A stretch of DNA of 21,158 nt from Rubritepida sp. (GCA_014376425.1 JACMRO010000124.1:1-21158), one strand, 5' to 3'. Counted from the stretch's first letter, positions 9,179 through 16,982 are shown. The notes: a model not told the origin generated them from the letters alone. A program made the numbers and translations.

Positions 9179-9855
9179 GCAGCGGCCAGGCTGCCGCGGC
9201 GGAGCGGCTGCTGCGGCGACTTGACCACGCCTTCCAGAACCCCGCGCTGCTGGAACTGGCATTGACCCATCGTTCCGGGGCGGTCGGGCTGCGCAGCAAT
9301 GAACGGCTGGAATTCCTGGGCGACCGGGTGCTGGCGCTGTGCATAGCGGAATGGCTGGGGGAACGGTTTCCGCTCGAAAGCGAGGGCGGCCTTGGCAAGC
9401 GGCTGTCCAGCCTGGTGTCGCGCGATGCGCTGGCGCCAATCGCCGAGGCGATGGGCCTGGCCGACGCCATCCGACTGCCGCCGACGCAGCGCGACATCGG
9501 CCAGGGCGCGGGGCCGAAGTTCTTTGCCGATGCGGTGGAGGCGCTGCTGGGCGCGCTTTATCTCGATGGCGGTCTGCCGGCGGCGCGGGCGGTGATCCGC
9601 CGCGAATGGGCGGGGCTGATCGAAGCCGATGTGGCACCGCCCGTGCCGGTAAAGAGCCAGTTGCAGGAACTGCTACTGGGGCAGGGGGCAGGCTTGCCGG
9701 AATACACGCTGCTCTCGGCAGAGGGGCCGGCCCATGCGCCCGATTTCCTCATGCGGGTCACGTCGCGGGGCCTGAGCGCGGAGGGCCGGGGCAGCACGCG
9801 CCGCTCGGCCGAGACGGCGGCGGCCGAAGCCTGGCTGGCCGCCCACCGGGCCTGA
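9175..9855 (+). CDS. rnc: Ribonuclease III
   Basis: RNase III cuts double-stranded RNA, including the precursors of 16S and 23S rRNA. The 226-residue protein has the endonuclease signature NERLEFLGD with Glu43, Glu46 and Asp50, and the second acidic pair Asp119/Glu122 in FFADAVEALLG. These align with Escherichia coli Glu38, Glu41, Asp45, Asp114 and Glu117. A double-stranded RNA-binding domain fills about residues 155-226. The start is a GTG overlapping the lepB stop, so translation is coupled. era follows after an unusually long 196-nt gap. Confidence 0.95.
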   Translation: MSSGQAAAAERLLRRLDHAFQNPALLELALTHRSGAVGLRSNERLEFLGDRVLALCIAEWLGERFPLESEGGLGKRLSSLVSRDALAPIAEAMGLADAIRLPPTQRDIGQGAGPKFFADAVEALLGALYLDGGLPAARAVIRREWAGLIEADVAPPVPVKSQLQELLLGQGAGLPEYTLLSAEGPAHAPDFLMRVTSRGLSAEGRGSTRRSAETAAAEAWLAAHRA

Positions 9856-9887
9856 TCGTGGCGTCCGTGCGCCGGCTTCAGCCGCCC

Positions 9888-9918
9888 GGGGGCGACCGGA
9901 GCGCTGCGGGGCGCCCCC
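9888..9918 (+). other. GC-rich hairpin in the rnc-era intergenic region
   Basis: GGGGGCG (9888-9894) and CGCCCCC (9912-9918) form a 7-bp all-GC stem with a 17-nt loop. There is no T-run, so it is not a standard intrinsic terminator. RNase III autoregulates through leader hairpins in other bacteria, but this one lies downstream of rnc. The rest of the 196-nt gap shows no gene. Confidence 0.3.
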
Positions 9919-10051
9919 ACGCCCGGCGCCAGCGGTGGCAACGGCCAAGGCGCCGTGATCGCTGCCCGTGCATCGTGAATTCTGTGGTCAGCGACTTCAT
10001 CTTCAACCAAGGCTACCGGCCCCCCGGCTTCCAGGCGTAGAACGGTCGGAT

Positions 10052-10948
10052 ATGACAGACACACGCTGCGCTCTTATCGCCATCATCGGCGCGCCCAACG
10101 CGGGCAAGTCCACCCTCGTCAACGCCGCGTCCGGCACCAAGGTCAGCATCGTCTCGCCCAAGCCGCAGACCACGCGGTTCCGTATCCGTGCCGTGGTGAT
10201 GCGGCCGCCGGCGCAGCTGATCCTGGTCGACACGCCGGGCATCTTCGCGCCGAAGCGGCGGCTGGACCGGGCGATGGTGGCTGCCGCATGGGGTGGCGCG
10301 CAGGATGCTGACATCGCGCTTCTGGTGGTCGACGCCAAGGCCGGCTTCACGGATGCCGTCCGGGCGGTGGTGGACAAACTCAAGGGCACCAGCCGGCCGA
10401 TCTGGCTGGCGCTGAACAAGATCGACCTCATCGACCGCCAGCAGCTGCTGCCGCTGACCGCGGCGCTGAACGCCGAGCTGCCCTTCGCAGAAACCTTCAT
10501 GTTGAGCGCCACCAAGGGCGATGGCATCGACCTGATGCTGCAGGCCATGGCGGTAGAGGCCCCAGCCGGCCCCTGGCTGTTCCCCGAGGACGAGCTGTCC
10601 GACCTGCCCAATCGCATGCTGGCGGCCGAGATCGTGCGTGAGCACATCCTGCGGCTGACGCATGACGAGGTGCCGCACCATTCCACGGTGGAATGCGAGA
10701 GCTGGAAGGAATTCGAGGATGGCTCGGCCCGCGTCGACCTCACCATCTTCGTCTCGCGTCCGACGCAGAAAGCCATTCTGATCGGCGAGGGCGGGTCGAA
10801 GATCAAGGATATCGGCAGGCGCGCCCGGCAGGAGCTGAGTGGCCTGCTGGAAAGGAAAATACACCTTTTCCTCAACGTTAAGGACCGCGCGAACTGGGAT
10901 GACAGCCGGGTACACATCCGCGCCCTGGGCCTGGACGACGCCGGGTGA
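10052..10948 (+). CDS. era: GTPase Era
   Basis: Era is an essential GTPase that binds the 3' end of 16S rRNA and helps 30S subunit maturation. The 298-residue protein has G1 GAPNAGKS (13-20), G3 DTPG (60-63) and G4 NKID (122-125). A C-terminal KH RNA-binding domain includes the GxxG-bearing stretch IGEGGSKIKDIG. I use the ATG at 10052, which puts the G1 loop at the usual distance; the longer in-frame reading from 9968 has no family similarity. The Shine-Dalgarno is weak (GGTCGG). The stop overlaps the recO start (GTGA at 10945-10948), the common era-recO coupling. Confidence 0.96.
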   Translation: MTDTRCALIAIIGAPNAGKSTLVNAASGTKVSIVSPKPQTTRFRIRAVVMRPPAQLILVDTPGIFAPKRRLDRAMVAAAWGGAQDADIALLVVDAKAGFTDAVRAVVDKLKGTSRPIWLALNKIDLIDRQQLLPLTAALNAELPFAETFMLSATKGDGIDLMLQAMAVEAPAGPWLFPEDELSDLPNRMLAAEIVREHILRLTHDEVPHHSTVECESWKEFEDGSARVDLTIFVSRPTQKAILIGEGGSKIKDIGRRARQELSGLLERKIHLFLNVKDRANWDDSRVHIRALGLDDAG

Positions 10949-11676
10949 ATGAGTGGGAGGGGCCCGCCGTGGTGCTTTCGGCAAGGCCGCAGGGCGAGGC
11001 GGGGCTGGTTGTCAGCCTGCTGACCGAAAGCCTGGGCAGGCACCCGGGACTGGCGCATGGCGGGCAGTCCCGCGCCCAGGCTTCGCTGTGGCAGCCCGGC
11101 AACCTGGTGGATGCGCGCTGGCGCGCCCGCAACGCCGATAATCTGGGCAGCACGACCGGCGAGATGGTGCACGCCGCCGCTGCCATGGCGATGGACGACC
11201 CGCTGGCGCTGGCAGTTCTGATGGCGGCCTGCGCCGTCGCCGACGGCGCGCTGCCCGAGCGTGAGCCGTACCCGCGCGCCTTTGCCGGCCTGGTCGCGCT
11301 TGTCGTGGCTGTGGCGGGTGATGCCCGGCGCGGTTTGGAGGCTTTGGTGCGGTGGGAAGTGGTGCTGCTGGCCGAGCTGGGCTACGGGCTGGACCTGGCG
11401 TGTTGCGCCGTCACTGGCGACACCGTGGATCTCGCCTGGGTGTCGCCGCGCACCGGGCGGGCCGTCAGCGCCGGTGCCGGCGCGGCCTATGCCGACCGGC
11501 TGCTGCCTTTGCCGGCATTCCTGTTGGGCGAGGGCGAGGGCGATCCGGGCCAATGGCAGAATGGGCTTCGCCTGACCGGACATTTCCTGGAACGGGACGC
11601 GTTCGGACATTTGCACCGCCCCCTGCCGCCCGTCCGGCTGTTGCTGGCGGAGCGGGCCAGCAAACTGGTTGAGTAG
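10945..11676 (+). CDS. recO: DNA repair protein RecO
   Basis: RecO works with RecR and RecF to load RecA on SSB-coated single-stranded DNA. The 243-residue length is normal. The N-terminal OB-fold region starts EGPAVVLSARPQGEAGLVVSLL, interrupted here only to note that it resembles other alphaproteobacterial RecO proteins, with HGGQSR near residue 38. The helical C-terminal part contains WEVVLLAELGYGLDL and the following WVSPRTGRAVS block typical of the family. Cys pairs seen in some zinc-binding RecO proteins are not evident. The start is a GTG overlapping the era stop. It closes the acpS-lepB-rnc-era-recO group. Confidence 0.9.
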   Translation: MNEWEGPAVVLSARPQGEAGLVVSLLTESLGRHPGLAHGGQSRAQASLWQPGNLVDARWRARNADNLGSTTGEMVHAAAAMAMDDPLALAVLMAACAVADGALPEREPYPRAFAGLVALVVAVAGDARRGLEALVRWEVVLLAELGYGLDLACCAVTGDTVDLAWVSPRTGRAVSAGAGAAYADRLLPLPAFLLGEGEGDPGQWQNGLRLTGHFLERDAFGHLHRPLPPVRLLLAERASKLVE

Positions 11677-11681
11677 GGGGT

Positions 11682-11710
11682 CTTTCCTTCGTTCATCGTC
11701 TGCCCACATT
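11682..11710 (+). promoter_or_regulatory. Weak candidate heat-shock promoter for clpP
   Basis: CTTT (11682-11685), 17 bases, then CCCACATT (11703-11710) resembles a sigma32 promoter (CTTG and CCCCATnT) only loosely. It is the best match in the 136-nt recO-clpP gap, and clpP is heat-shock controlled in many bacteria. No convincing sigma70 site was seen. Confidence 0.18.
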
Positions 11711-11812
11711 CTGTGCGTTACCCTGGCGGCCCGACCGGCGATTCGGTGGCCCGCTCCAACCCGTGGCTGCCCAACCGTCCAGGGGGCCACGACCACGAGG
11801 ATTTCCAGCCGC

Positions 11813-12466
11813 ATGTTCCAGGTTCGTGACCGTGACCCGGTCGAATTCTACAACAACTCGCTCGTGCCGATGGTGGTGGAGCAGAGTGCCCGCGGCGAAC
11901 GCGCCTACGACATTTATTCGCGCTTGCTGAAGGAGCGCATCATCTTCCTCACCGGGCCGATTTACGATGGGGTGTCGTCACTGATTTGTGCCCAGCTGCT
12001 GTTTCTGGAGAGCGAGAACCCGAGCAAGGATATCAGCTTCTACATCAACTCGCCCGGTGGCGTGGTGACCGCGGGCCTGGCGATGTACGACACCATGCAG
12101 TACATCCGCTCGCCGGTCAGCACCGTCTGTGTCGGCATTGCCGCTTCGGCCGGGTCGTTGTTGCTGATGGCCGGCGAAAAGGGCAAGCGCTACGCCTTGC
12201 CGAACAGCCAGGTGATGATCCACCAGCCCTCCGGCGGCGCACAGGGCCAGGCTACCGACATCGAAATCCAGGCGCGTGAGATTCTCAAGACACGCGCTCG
12301 TTTGAACCAGCTTTATGTCCACCACACGGGCCAATCGCTGGAGGAGATCGAGCGCAAGATGGAGCGTGACACCTACCTCTCGGCCGACGAGGCGCAGACC
12401 TTCGGGTTAATCGACCATGTGGTCGAGAAGCGGCCGTTGACGGCGGCGGAGGCGGCGAAGGCCTGA
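11813..12466 (+). CDS. clpP: ATP-dependent Clp protease proteolytic subunit
   Basis: ClpP forms the two-ring, 14-subunit proteolytic chamber served by ClpX or ClpA. The 217-residue protein has the full triad: Ser112 in AASAG, His137 in VMIHQP and Asp186 in ERDTYLSADEA. The NSPGG block (79-83) and the VPMVVEQSARGERAYDIYSR start are typical. I use the ATG at 11813, which leaves a short propeptide before VPMVVEQ. GAGG at 11797-11800 is 12 nt upstream, a long spacing. clpX follows after 97 nt. The trigger factor gene tig, often just upstream of clpP, is absent; recO is there instead. Confidence 0.96.
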   Translation: MFQVRDRDPVEFYNNSLVPMVVEQSARGERAYDIYSRLLKERIIFLTGPIYDGVSSLICAQLLFLESENPSKDISFYINSPGGVVTAGLAMYDTMQYIRSPVSTVCVGIAASAGSLLLMAGEKGKRYALPNSQVMIHQPSGGAQGQATDIEIQAREILKTRARLNQLYVHHTGQSLEEIERKMERDTYLSADEAQTFGLIDHVVEKRPLTAAEAAKA

Positions 12467-12485
12467 GGCGCGAGACGAAACTTCC

Positions 12486-12542
12486 CCCCGGGCTGCCCGG
12501 GGACTACATTCTGATGACGCTGGCCCCCGCCATTCGGGCGGG
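12486..12542 (+). other. Two tandem hairpins between clpP and clpX
   Basis: CCCCGGG-CTG-CCCGGGG (12486-12502) is a perfect 7-bp stem with a three-base loop. CCCGCC-ATTCG-GGCGGG (12526-12542) is a 6-bp stem. Neither is followed by a T-run. The second ends shortly before the clpX Shine-Dalgarno. They may set relative clpP and clpX mRNA levels or stability; this is inference. Confidence 0.45.
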
Positions 12543-12551
12543 ATGCGTTGG

Positions 12552-12559
12552 CGAGGAGC
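12552..12559 (+). promoter_or_regulatory. Shine-Dalgarno deciding the clpX start
   Basis: GAGGAGCG lies four to six bases before the ATG at 12564. It selects this start over the in-frame ATG at 12543, which would add seven unconserved residues. Confidence 0.6.
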
Positions 12560-12563
12560 GAGC

Positions 12564-13823
12564 ATGAGCAAGTCTTCCGGCGATTCCAAAAATACGCTGT
12601 ACTGTTCCTTTTGCGGCAAGTCGCAGCATGAGGTCCGCAAGCTGATCGCCGGCCCCACCGTGTTCATCTGTGATGAATGTGTTGAACTGTGCATGGATAT
12701 CATTCGCGAAGAGCACAAGACCACGCTGGTGAAGAGCCGCGATGGGGTGCCGACCCCGCGCGAGATCTGCAAGGTGCTGGATGATTACGTGATTGGTCAG
12801 GACCACGCCAAGAAGGTGTTGGCTGTGGCCGTGCACAACCACTACAAGCGGCTAGCCGCCCAGGCGAAGAATAGCGAAATCGAGATCGCCAAGTCCAACA
12901 TCATGTTGCTGGGTCCTACTGGTTCGGGCAAGACCTTGCTGGCACAAACCCTGGCACGGATCCTGGACGTGCCATTCACCATGGCTGATGCGACGACTTT
13001 GACCGAAGCTGGCTATGTTGGCGAGGATGTCGAGAACATTATCCTCAAGCTGCTGCAGGCGGCTGATTACAATGTTGAACGGGCACAGCGCGGCATTGTC
13101 TACATCGACGAGGTCGACAAGATTTCCCGCAAATCGGACAACCCTTCCATCACACGCGATGTGAGTGGCGAGGGTGTGCAGCAGGCGCTGCTGAAGATCA
13201 TGGAGGGCACGGTCGCATCCGTACCGCCGCAGGGCGGCCGCAAGCACCCGCAGCAGGAATTCCTGCAGGTTGATACTACCAACATCCTGTTCATCGTGGG
13301 CGGTGCGTTCTCTGGGCTGGAGCGGATCATCGGTGCGCGCGGCAAGGGCTCGGGCATCGGCTTCGGCGCTGAGGTGAAGTCGCCCGACGACCGCCGCACT
13401 GGGGCGGTGCTGAAAGAGGTCGAGCCGGAGGATCTACTGAAATTCGGCCTGATCCCCGAATTCATTGGGCGGCTGCCGGTTGTGGCAACGCTTGAGGACC
13501 TCGACGAGAAAGCGCTGATCGAAATCCTGACCAAGCCGAAGAACGCGCTGGTCAAGCAGTATCAGAAGCTTTTCGAGATGGAGGGCGCCAAGCTGACATT
13601 CACCGAGGAGGCGCTGCGTGCCGTGGCCGCCCGCGCCATACAGCGCAAGACCGGCGCGCGCGGGTTGCGCTCGATCATGGAAAGCATCCTGCTGACCACG
13701 ATGTTCGACCTCCCCGGTCGCGACGACGTGGATGAGGTGGTGGTGAATGGCGAGGTCGCCGAGGGTCGGGGCCAACCACTGTTCATCTATGGTGAACGCA
13801 AGCAGGAGCAGGCTTCGGCCTGA
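12564..13823 (+). CDS. clpX: ATP-dependent Clp protease ATP-binding subunit ClpX
   Basis: ClpX is the AAA+ unfoldase that feeds tagged substrates to ClpP. The 419-residue protein has an N-terminal zinc-binding domain with Cys14, Cys17, Cys36 and Cys39. The Walker A loop GPTGSGKT has Lys123, and Walker B YIDEVD has Asp182/Glu183. The pore loop GYVGED and the RKH loop GGRKHPQQEF are present. The sensor 2 stretch GARGLRSIME is near the C-terminus. It lies 97 nt after clpP, separated by two hairpins, and 108 nt before lon. By eye, its codons use more A/T third positions than the leftmost genes, as seen in well-expressed or slowly drifting genes. Confidence 0.97.
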   Translation: MSKSSGDSKNTLYCSFCGKSQHEVRKLIAGPTVFICDECVELCMDIIREEHKTTLVKSRDGVPTPREICKVLDDYVIGQDHAKKVLAVAVHNHYKRLAAQAKNSEIEIAKSNIMLLGPTGSGKTLLAQTLARILDVPFTMADATTLTEAGYVGEDVENIILKLLQAADYNVERAQRGIVYIDEVDKISRKSDNPSITRDVSGEGVQQALLKIMEGTVASVPPQGGRKHPQQEFLQVDTTNILFIVGGAFSGLERIIGARGKGSGIGFGAEVKSPDDRRTGAVLKEVEPEDLLKFGLIPEFIGRLPVVATLEDLDEKALIEILTKPKNALVKQYQKLFEMEGAKLTFTEEALRAVAARAIQRKTGARGLRSIMESILLTTMFDLPGRDDVDEVVVNGEVAEGRGQPLFIYGERKQEQASA

Positions 13824-13825
13824 GC

Positions 13826-13854
13826 CTTGCGGCGATGTGGCCGGTTCCCCACCT
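13826..13854 (+). promoter_or_regulatory. Candidate heat-shock (RpoH) promoter for lon
   Basis: CTTGCGG (13826-13832) and CCCCACCT (13847-13854) are separated by 14 bases. The sigma32 consensus is CTTGAAA, 13-17 bases, CCCCATnT, so the -35 matches at CTTG and the -10 at seven of eight positions counting the free base. It begins three bases after the clpX stop and leaves a leader of about 70 nt before lon. lon is a classical heat-shock gene. Confidence 0.45.
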
Positions 13855-13931
13855 AGTATGACAACTGCATGGCGAACCGCATCGTGCCGATTTCGGGCTT
13901 TGCGCGTGCCGACTGTCCTTAGAGAGGTCAC

Positions 13932-16331
13932 ATGACTGAATTCAAGAGCGGCGATTCACTGCCCGTGCTGCCGCTGCGCGACATCGTGGTTTTCCCGCAT
14001 ATGATCGTGCCCCTCTTTGTTGGGCGCGACAAATCGGTGCGCGCGTTGGAAGCCGTGATGCGGGAGGATAAGCAGATCCTGCTGGTGGCGCAGAAGAACG
14101 CGGCGGTAGAGGATCCGTCCGCCGGCGATCTGTTCGAGGTCGGCACCGTCTCCACGGTTCTGCAACTGCTCAAGCTGCCCGACGGCACTGTGAAGGTGCT
14201 GGTGGAGGGCAGCCGTCGCGCCCGTATCACTGCTTTCAAGCCGAATGACGAATTCTTCGAAGCAAGCGCCGAATTGTTGCCTGAGATGGCCAGTGAGCCA
14301 AAGGAAACCGAGGCGCTGGCGCGGACCGTGGTCAGCCAGTTTGAGAGCTACATCAAGCTCAACAAAAAGATCGCGCCCGAGGTGCTGGTCTCGGTCAACC
14401 AGATCGACGATCCGGCAAAGCTGGCGGATACGGTTGCAGGGCACTTGTCGATCAAGATCCCCGAAAAGCAGGAGCTGCTTGAAATCGGCGGCACCGCCGC
14501 ACGGCTCGAGCGCGTTTTCCAGCACATGGAGGGCGAGATCGGTGTGCTGCAGGTCGAGAAAAAGATCCGTAACCGCGTCAAGCGGCAGATGGAGAAAACG
14601 CAGCGCGAATATTATTTGAACGAACAACTCAAGCCGATCCAGAAGGAGCTGGGTGAAGGCGAAGAGGGCCGCGATGAGGCCGCCGAGCTGGAGGCCAAGA
14701 TCCGCGAGACCAAGCTGAGTAAAGAAGCACGTGAGAAAGCCCTGTCGGAGCTGAAGAAGCTGCGCAGCATGAGCCCGATGAGCGCCGAGGCGACCGTCGT
14801 GCGCAACTACCTCGACTGGATGCTCAGCATTCCGTGGAAGAAAAGATCCAAGATCAAGAACGACGTCGTCGCGGCGGAGGCGGTGCTCGACGGCGATCAT
14901 TACGGGTTGGAGAAGGTGAAGGAGCGGATCACCGAGTATCTGGCGGTGCAGAGTCGCAGCCCAAAAATTCGCGGCCCAATCCTGTGCCTGGTAGGCCCGC
15001 CCGGCGTGGGCAAGACCAGCCTTGGCAAGTCCATCGCCAAGGCGACGGGCCGTACGTTCGTGCGCATGTCGCTGGGCGGCGTGCGGGATGAAGCGGAGGT
15101 GCGCGGCCACCGTCGGACTTATATCGGCTCGATGCCCGGCAAGATCATCCAGGGCATGAAGAAGGCAAAGACCTCCAATCCGCTGTTTCTGCTGGATGAG
15201 ATCGATAAGCTGGGCGCCGACTGGCGGGGTGACCCGTCAAGCGCATTGCTTGAAGTGCTCGATCCAGAGCAGAACTCCACCTTCGCCGACCATTATCTGG
15301 AAGTGGATTACGACCTCAGCGACGTCATGTTTGTCACGACGGCGAATTCTCTGCGCATGCCGCAGCCACTGCTAGATCGCATGGAGATCATCCGCATCCC
15401 CGGCTACACCGAGGACGAGAAGGTGGAGATCGCCAAGCGTCACCTGATGCCCAAGGTGAGCGAGGCCAATGGCCTCAAGCCCGGCGAATGGAGCGTGGCC
15501 GAGGATGCGCTGCGCGAGCTGGTGCGGACCTACACGCGCGAGGCGGGCGTGCGAAGCCTTGAGCGTGAGATCGGTGGCCTGGCGCGCAAGGCGGTGAAGG
15601 AGATCGTCGTTCAGAAGGCGAAGAAGGTCACCATCACCAAGAAGAGCCTGGCGAAGTATGCCGGTGTGCCGAAGTTTCGCTACGGTGAGGCTGAGACGGA
15701 GGACATGGTGGGTGTCGTCACCGGTTTGGCCTGGACTGAGGTGGGCGGCGAAATCCTGACGATCGAGAGCGTGGTGGTGCCGGGGAAGGGCAACATTAAG
15801 CCGACCGGTCAGCTGGGTGACGTGATGAAGGAGAGCGTGTCGGCGGCGCTGAGCTATGTGCGCAGCCGGTCTACAACCTTCGGCCTGAAGCCCACGCTGT
15901 TCGAGAAGCGCGACATCCATGTGCATGTGCCCGAAGGTGCCACGCCGAAGGACGGGCCCAGTGCCGGGATTGCGATGGCAACCTCTATCGTGAGCGTTCT
16001 GACGGGCATTCCAGTCCGGCGTGACGTGGCGATGACGGGTGAGATTACGCTGCGCGGTCGCGTGCTGCCGATCGGCGGTTTGAAGGAGAAGCTGCTCGCG
16101 GCGCTGCGGGCCGGCATCAAGACCGTGTTCATCCCGAAGGACAACGAGAAGGACTTGGCGGACATCCCCGATAACGTGAAGAAGGGGCTGAAGATCTTCG
16201 CCGTCAGCCATGTTGACCAGGTGATTGCCCAAGCCCTGGTTCGTCCGCCCGTTCCCATCGAATGGGTGGAGCCTGAGGAAGTCCCGGCCGTGCCGCCCGT
16301 GGGCGAATCGGCGGCGGTGCGGCCGCACTGA
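13932..16331 (+). CDS. lon: Endopeptidase La (ATP-dependent Lon protease)
   Basis: Lon is a hexameric AAA+ serine protease that degrades misfolded and regulatory proteins in the cytoplasm. The 799-residue length is normal. The N-terminal LON substrate-binding domain covers about residues 10-200. The AAA+ module has Walker A GPPGVGKT with Lys361 and FLLDEIDKLG as Walker B. The protease domain has catalytic Ser677 (PKDGPSAG) and Lys720 (LKEKLLAA), 43 residues apart as in Escherichia coli Lon. A good Shine-Dalgarno, GAGAGG, ends about four bases before the ATG at 13932. A heat-shock-like promoter lies in the 108-nt gap after clpX. An imperfect-hairpin terminator follows, separating lon from HU. 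Confidence 0.97.
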   Translation: MTEFKSGDSLPVLPLRDIVVFPHMIVPLFVGRDKSVRALEAVMREDKQILLVAQKNAAVEDPSAGDLFEVGTVSTVLQLLKLPDGTVKVLVEGSRRARITAFKPNDEFFEASAELLPEMASEPKETEALARTVVSQFESYIKLNKKIAPEVLVSVNQIDDPAKLADTVAGHLSIKIPEKQELLEIGGTAARLERVFQHMEGEIGVLQVEKKIRNRVKRQMEKTQREYYLNEQLKPIQKELGEGEEGRDEAAELEAKIRETKLSKEAREKALSELKKLRSMSPMSAEATVVRNYLDWMLSIPWKKRSKIKNDVVAAEAVLDGDHYGLEKVKERITEYLAVQSRSPKIRGPILCLVGPPGVGKTSLGKSIAKATGRTFVRMSLGGVRDEAEVRGHRRTYIGSMPGKIIQGMKKAKTSNPLFLLDEIDKLGADWRGDPSSALLEVLDPEQNSTFADHYLEVDYDLSDVMFVTTANSLRMPQPLLDRMEIIRIPGYTEDEKVEIAKRHLMPKVSEANGLKPGEWSVAEDALRELVRTYTREAGVRSLEREIGGLARKAVKEIVVQKAKKVTITKKSLAKYAGVPKFRYGEAETEDMVGVVTGLAWTEVGGEILTIESVVVPGKGNIKPTGQLGDVMKESVSAALSYVRSRSTTFGLKPTLFEKRDIHVHVPEGATPKDGPSAGIAMATSIVSVLTGIPVRRDVAMTGEITLRGRVLPIGGLKEKLLAALRAGIKTVFIPKDNEKDLADIPDNVKKGLKIFAVSHVDQVIAQALVRPPVPIEWVEPEEVPAVPPVGESAAVRPH

Positions 16332-16356
16332 GGTCGCTTCCTCATGCACGACTCGG

Positions 16357-16384
16357 AAAGGGCGCCCTCAGGGCTCCCTTTTTT
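16357..16384 (+). terminator. Rho-independent terminator after lon
   Basis: AAAGGG (16357-16362) pairs with CCCTTT (16376-16381), and inner GCCC (16364-16367) pairs with GGGC (16371-16374), with one C/T mismatch between the two blocks and a TCA loop. The T-run continues to 16384. It lies 26 nt after the lon stop. Confidence 0.75.
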
Positions 16385-16437
16385 GGTAATGCGCAGCAGA
16401 AAACGGCGGTTCCCCGGGGATAAATCGGGCGTCGTGG

Positions 16438-16465
16438 TTGACTGGTCAAAAGACCTGCTTAGTGT
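16438..16465 (+). promoter_or_regulatory. Candidate promoter for the HU gene with an inverted repeat on its -35
   Basis: TTGACT (16438-16443) matches the -35 consensus at five of six bases; TAGTGT (16460-16465), 16 bases on, is a weak -10. The -35 forms one arm of TTGAC-TG-GTCAA (16438-16449). A promoter is needed here because a terminator separates lon from HU. Confidence 0.4.
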
Positions 16466-16510
16466 CGCGCCAGTTTGCGGGGCCGGAATTGGCCGGCCCG
16501 TGGGTTCCCT

Positions 16511-16520
16511 GAGGGGGGTG
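16511..16520 (+). promoter_or_regulatory. Strong Shine-Dalgarno for the HU gene
   Basis: GAGGGGGGTG lies five bases before the ATG at 16526, as expected for an abundant protein. It also excludes the in-frame upstream start at 16475. Confidence 0.55.
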
Positions 16521-16525
16521 TGGCT

Positions 16526-16801
16526 ATGAACAAGCAGGATCTCGTGGCCGTCGTGGCCGATGCGGGCGACATCTCGAAGGCTAAGGCCGGCGATGTGGTG
16601 GACGCGATTTTCGACGCGGTGGAAAAGGCCTTGAAGCAGAAGGATGGCGAGGTTCGCCTGGTGGGGTTTGGCACCTTCAGCACCTCCAAGCGGAAGGCCG
16701 GCAAGGGTCGCAACCCTCGCACCGGCGAAGAGATCAAGATCCCGGCCAGCACGACCGTGCGCTTCAAAGCCGGCAAGTCACTGAAGGACGCGGTGAACTG
16801 A
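16526..16801 (+). CDS. hupB: HU family DNA-binding protein
   Basis: HU is a small dimeric nucleoid protein that bends DNA without strong sequence preference. The 91-residue length is normal. The dimerisation helices are at the N-terminus (NKQDLVAVVADAG). The core VGFGTFS is at about 45-51, and the DNA-binding beta arm with GRNPRTGEEIKIPAS follows around 61-75. The C-terminus FKAGKSLKDAVN is typical. The start is set by the strong Shine-Dalgarno. HU directly after lon is a conserved alphaproteobacterial and gammaproteobacterial order. It is transcribed separately, bounded by terminators on both sides. The exact paralogue name is uncertain. Confidence 0.93.
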   Translation: MNKQDLVAVVADAGDISKAKAGDVVDAIFDAVEKALKQKDGEVRLVGFGTFSTSKRKAGKGRNPRTGEEIKIPASTTVRFKAGKSLKDAVN

Positions 16802-16821
16802 GGCTGCGGCCTTTCGCACGC

Positions 16822-16856
16822 AAAAAGCCGGCCCCTGAACGGGCCGGCTTTTTTTT
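16822..16856 (+). terminator. Strong rho-independent terminator after HU
   Basis: AAAAAGCCGGCCC (16822-16834) and GGGCCGGCTTTTT (16841-16853) form a perfect 13-bp stem with a six-base loop, and the T-run extends to 16856. The A-tract on the 5' side makes it potentially bidirectional. It begins 20 nt after the HU stop. Confidence 0.93.
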
Positions 16857-16899
16857 GCCCGTGGCGCGGCGGCGCGGGTGGTTGTAGACAGCCCAGGCC

Positions 16900-16975
16900 G
16901 GGCGCTTAGCTCAGCCGGTAGAGCGCCTGCTTTACACGCAGGATGTCGGCGGTTCGAACCCGTCAGCGCCCACCA
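16900..16975 (+). tRNA. tRNA-Val (anticodon UAC)
   Basis: The acceptor arms GGGCGCT (16900-16906) and AGCGCCC (16965-16971) pair fully. The anticodon stem CCTGC/GCAGG encloses loop TTTACAC, giving anticodon TAC, which reads valine GUA-type codons. The T-loop TTCGAAC is present with stem GGCGG/CCGTC. The discriminator A is followed by an encoded CCA at 16973-16975. No clear promoter is visible in the 43 nt after the HU terminator. Confidence 0.95.
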
Positions 16976-16982
16976 CACCCGC

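Noticed and set aside
10003..11814. 603-residue minus-strand open frame
   Set aside because: It is antisense to era and recO, both of which carry clear family motifs and coupled starts.
13956..15110. 384-residue minus-strand open frame
   Set aside because: It is antisense to lon, with a Leu/His-rich composition and no domain.
16344..16529. 61-residue plus-strand open frame between lon and HU
   Set aside because: It runs through the lon terminator and the HU promoter region and has no ribosome binding site.
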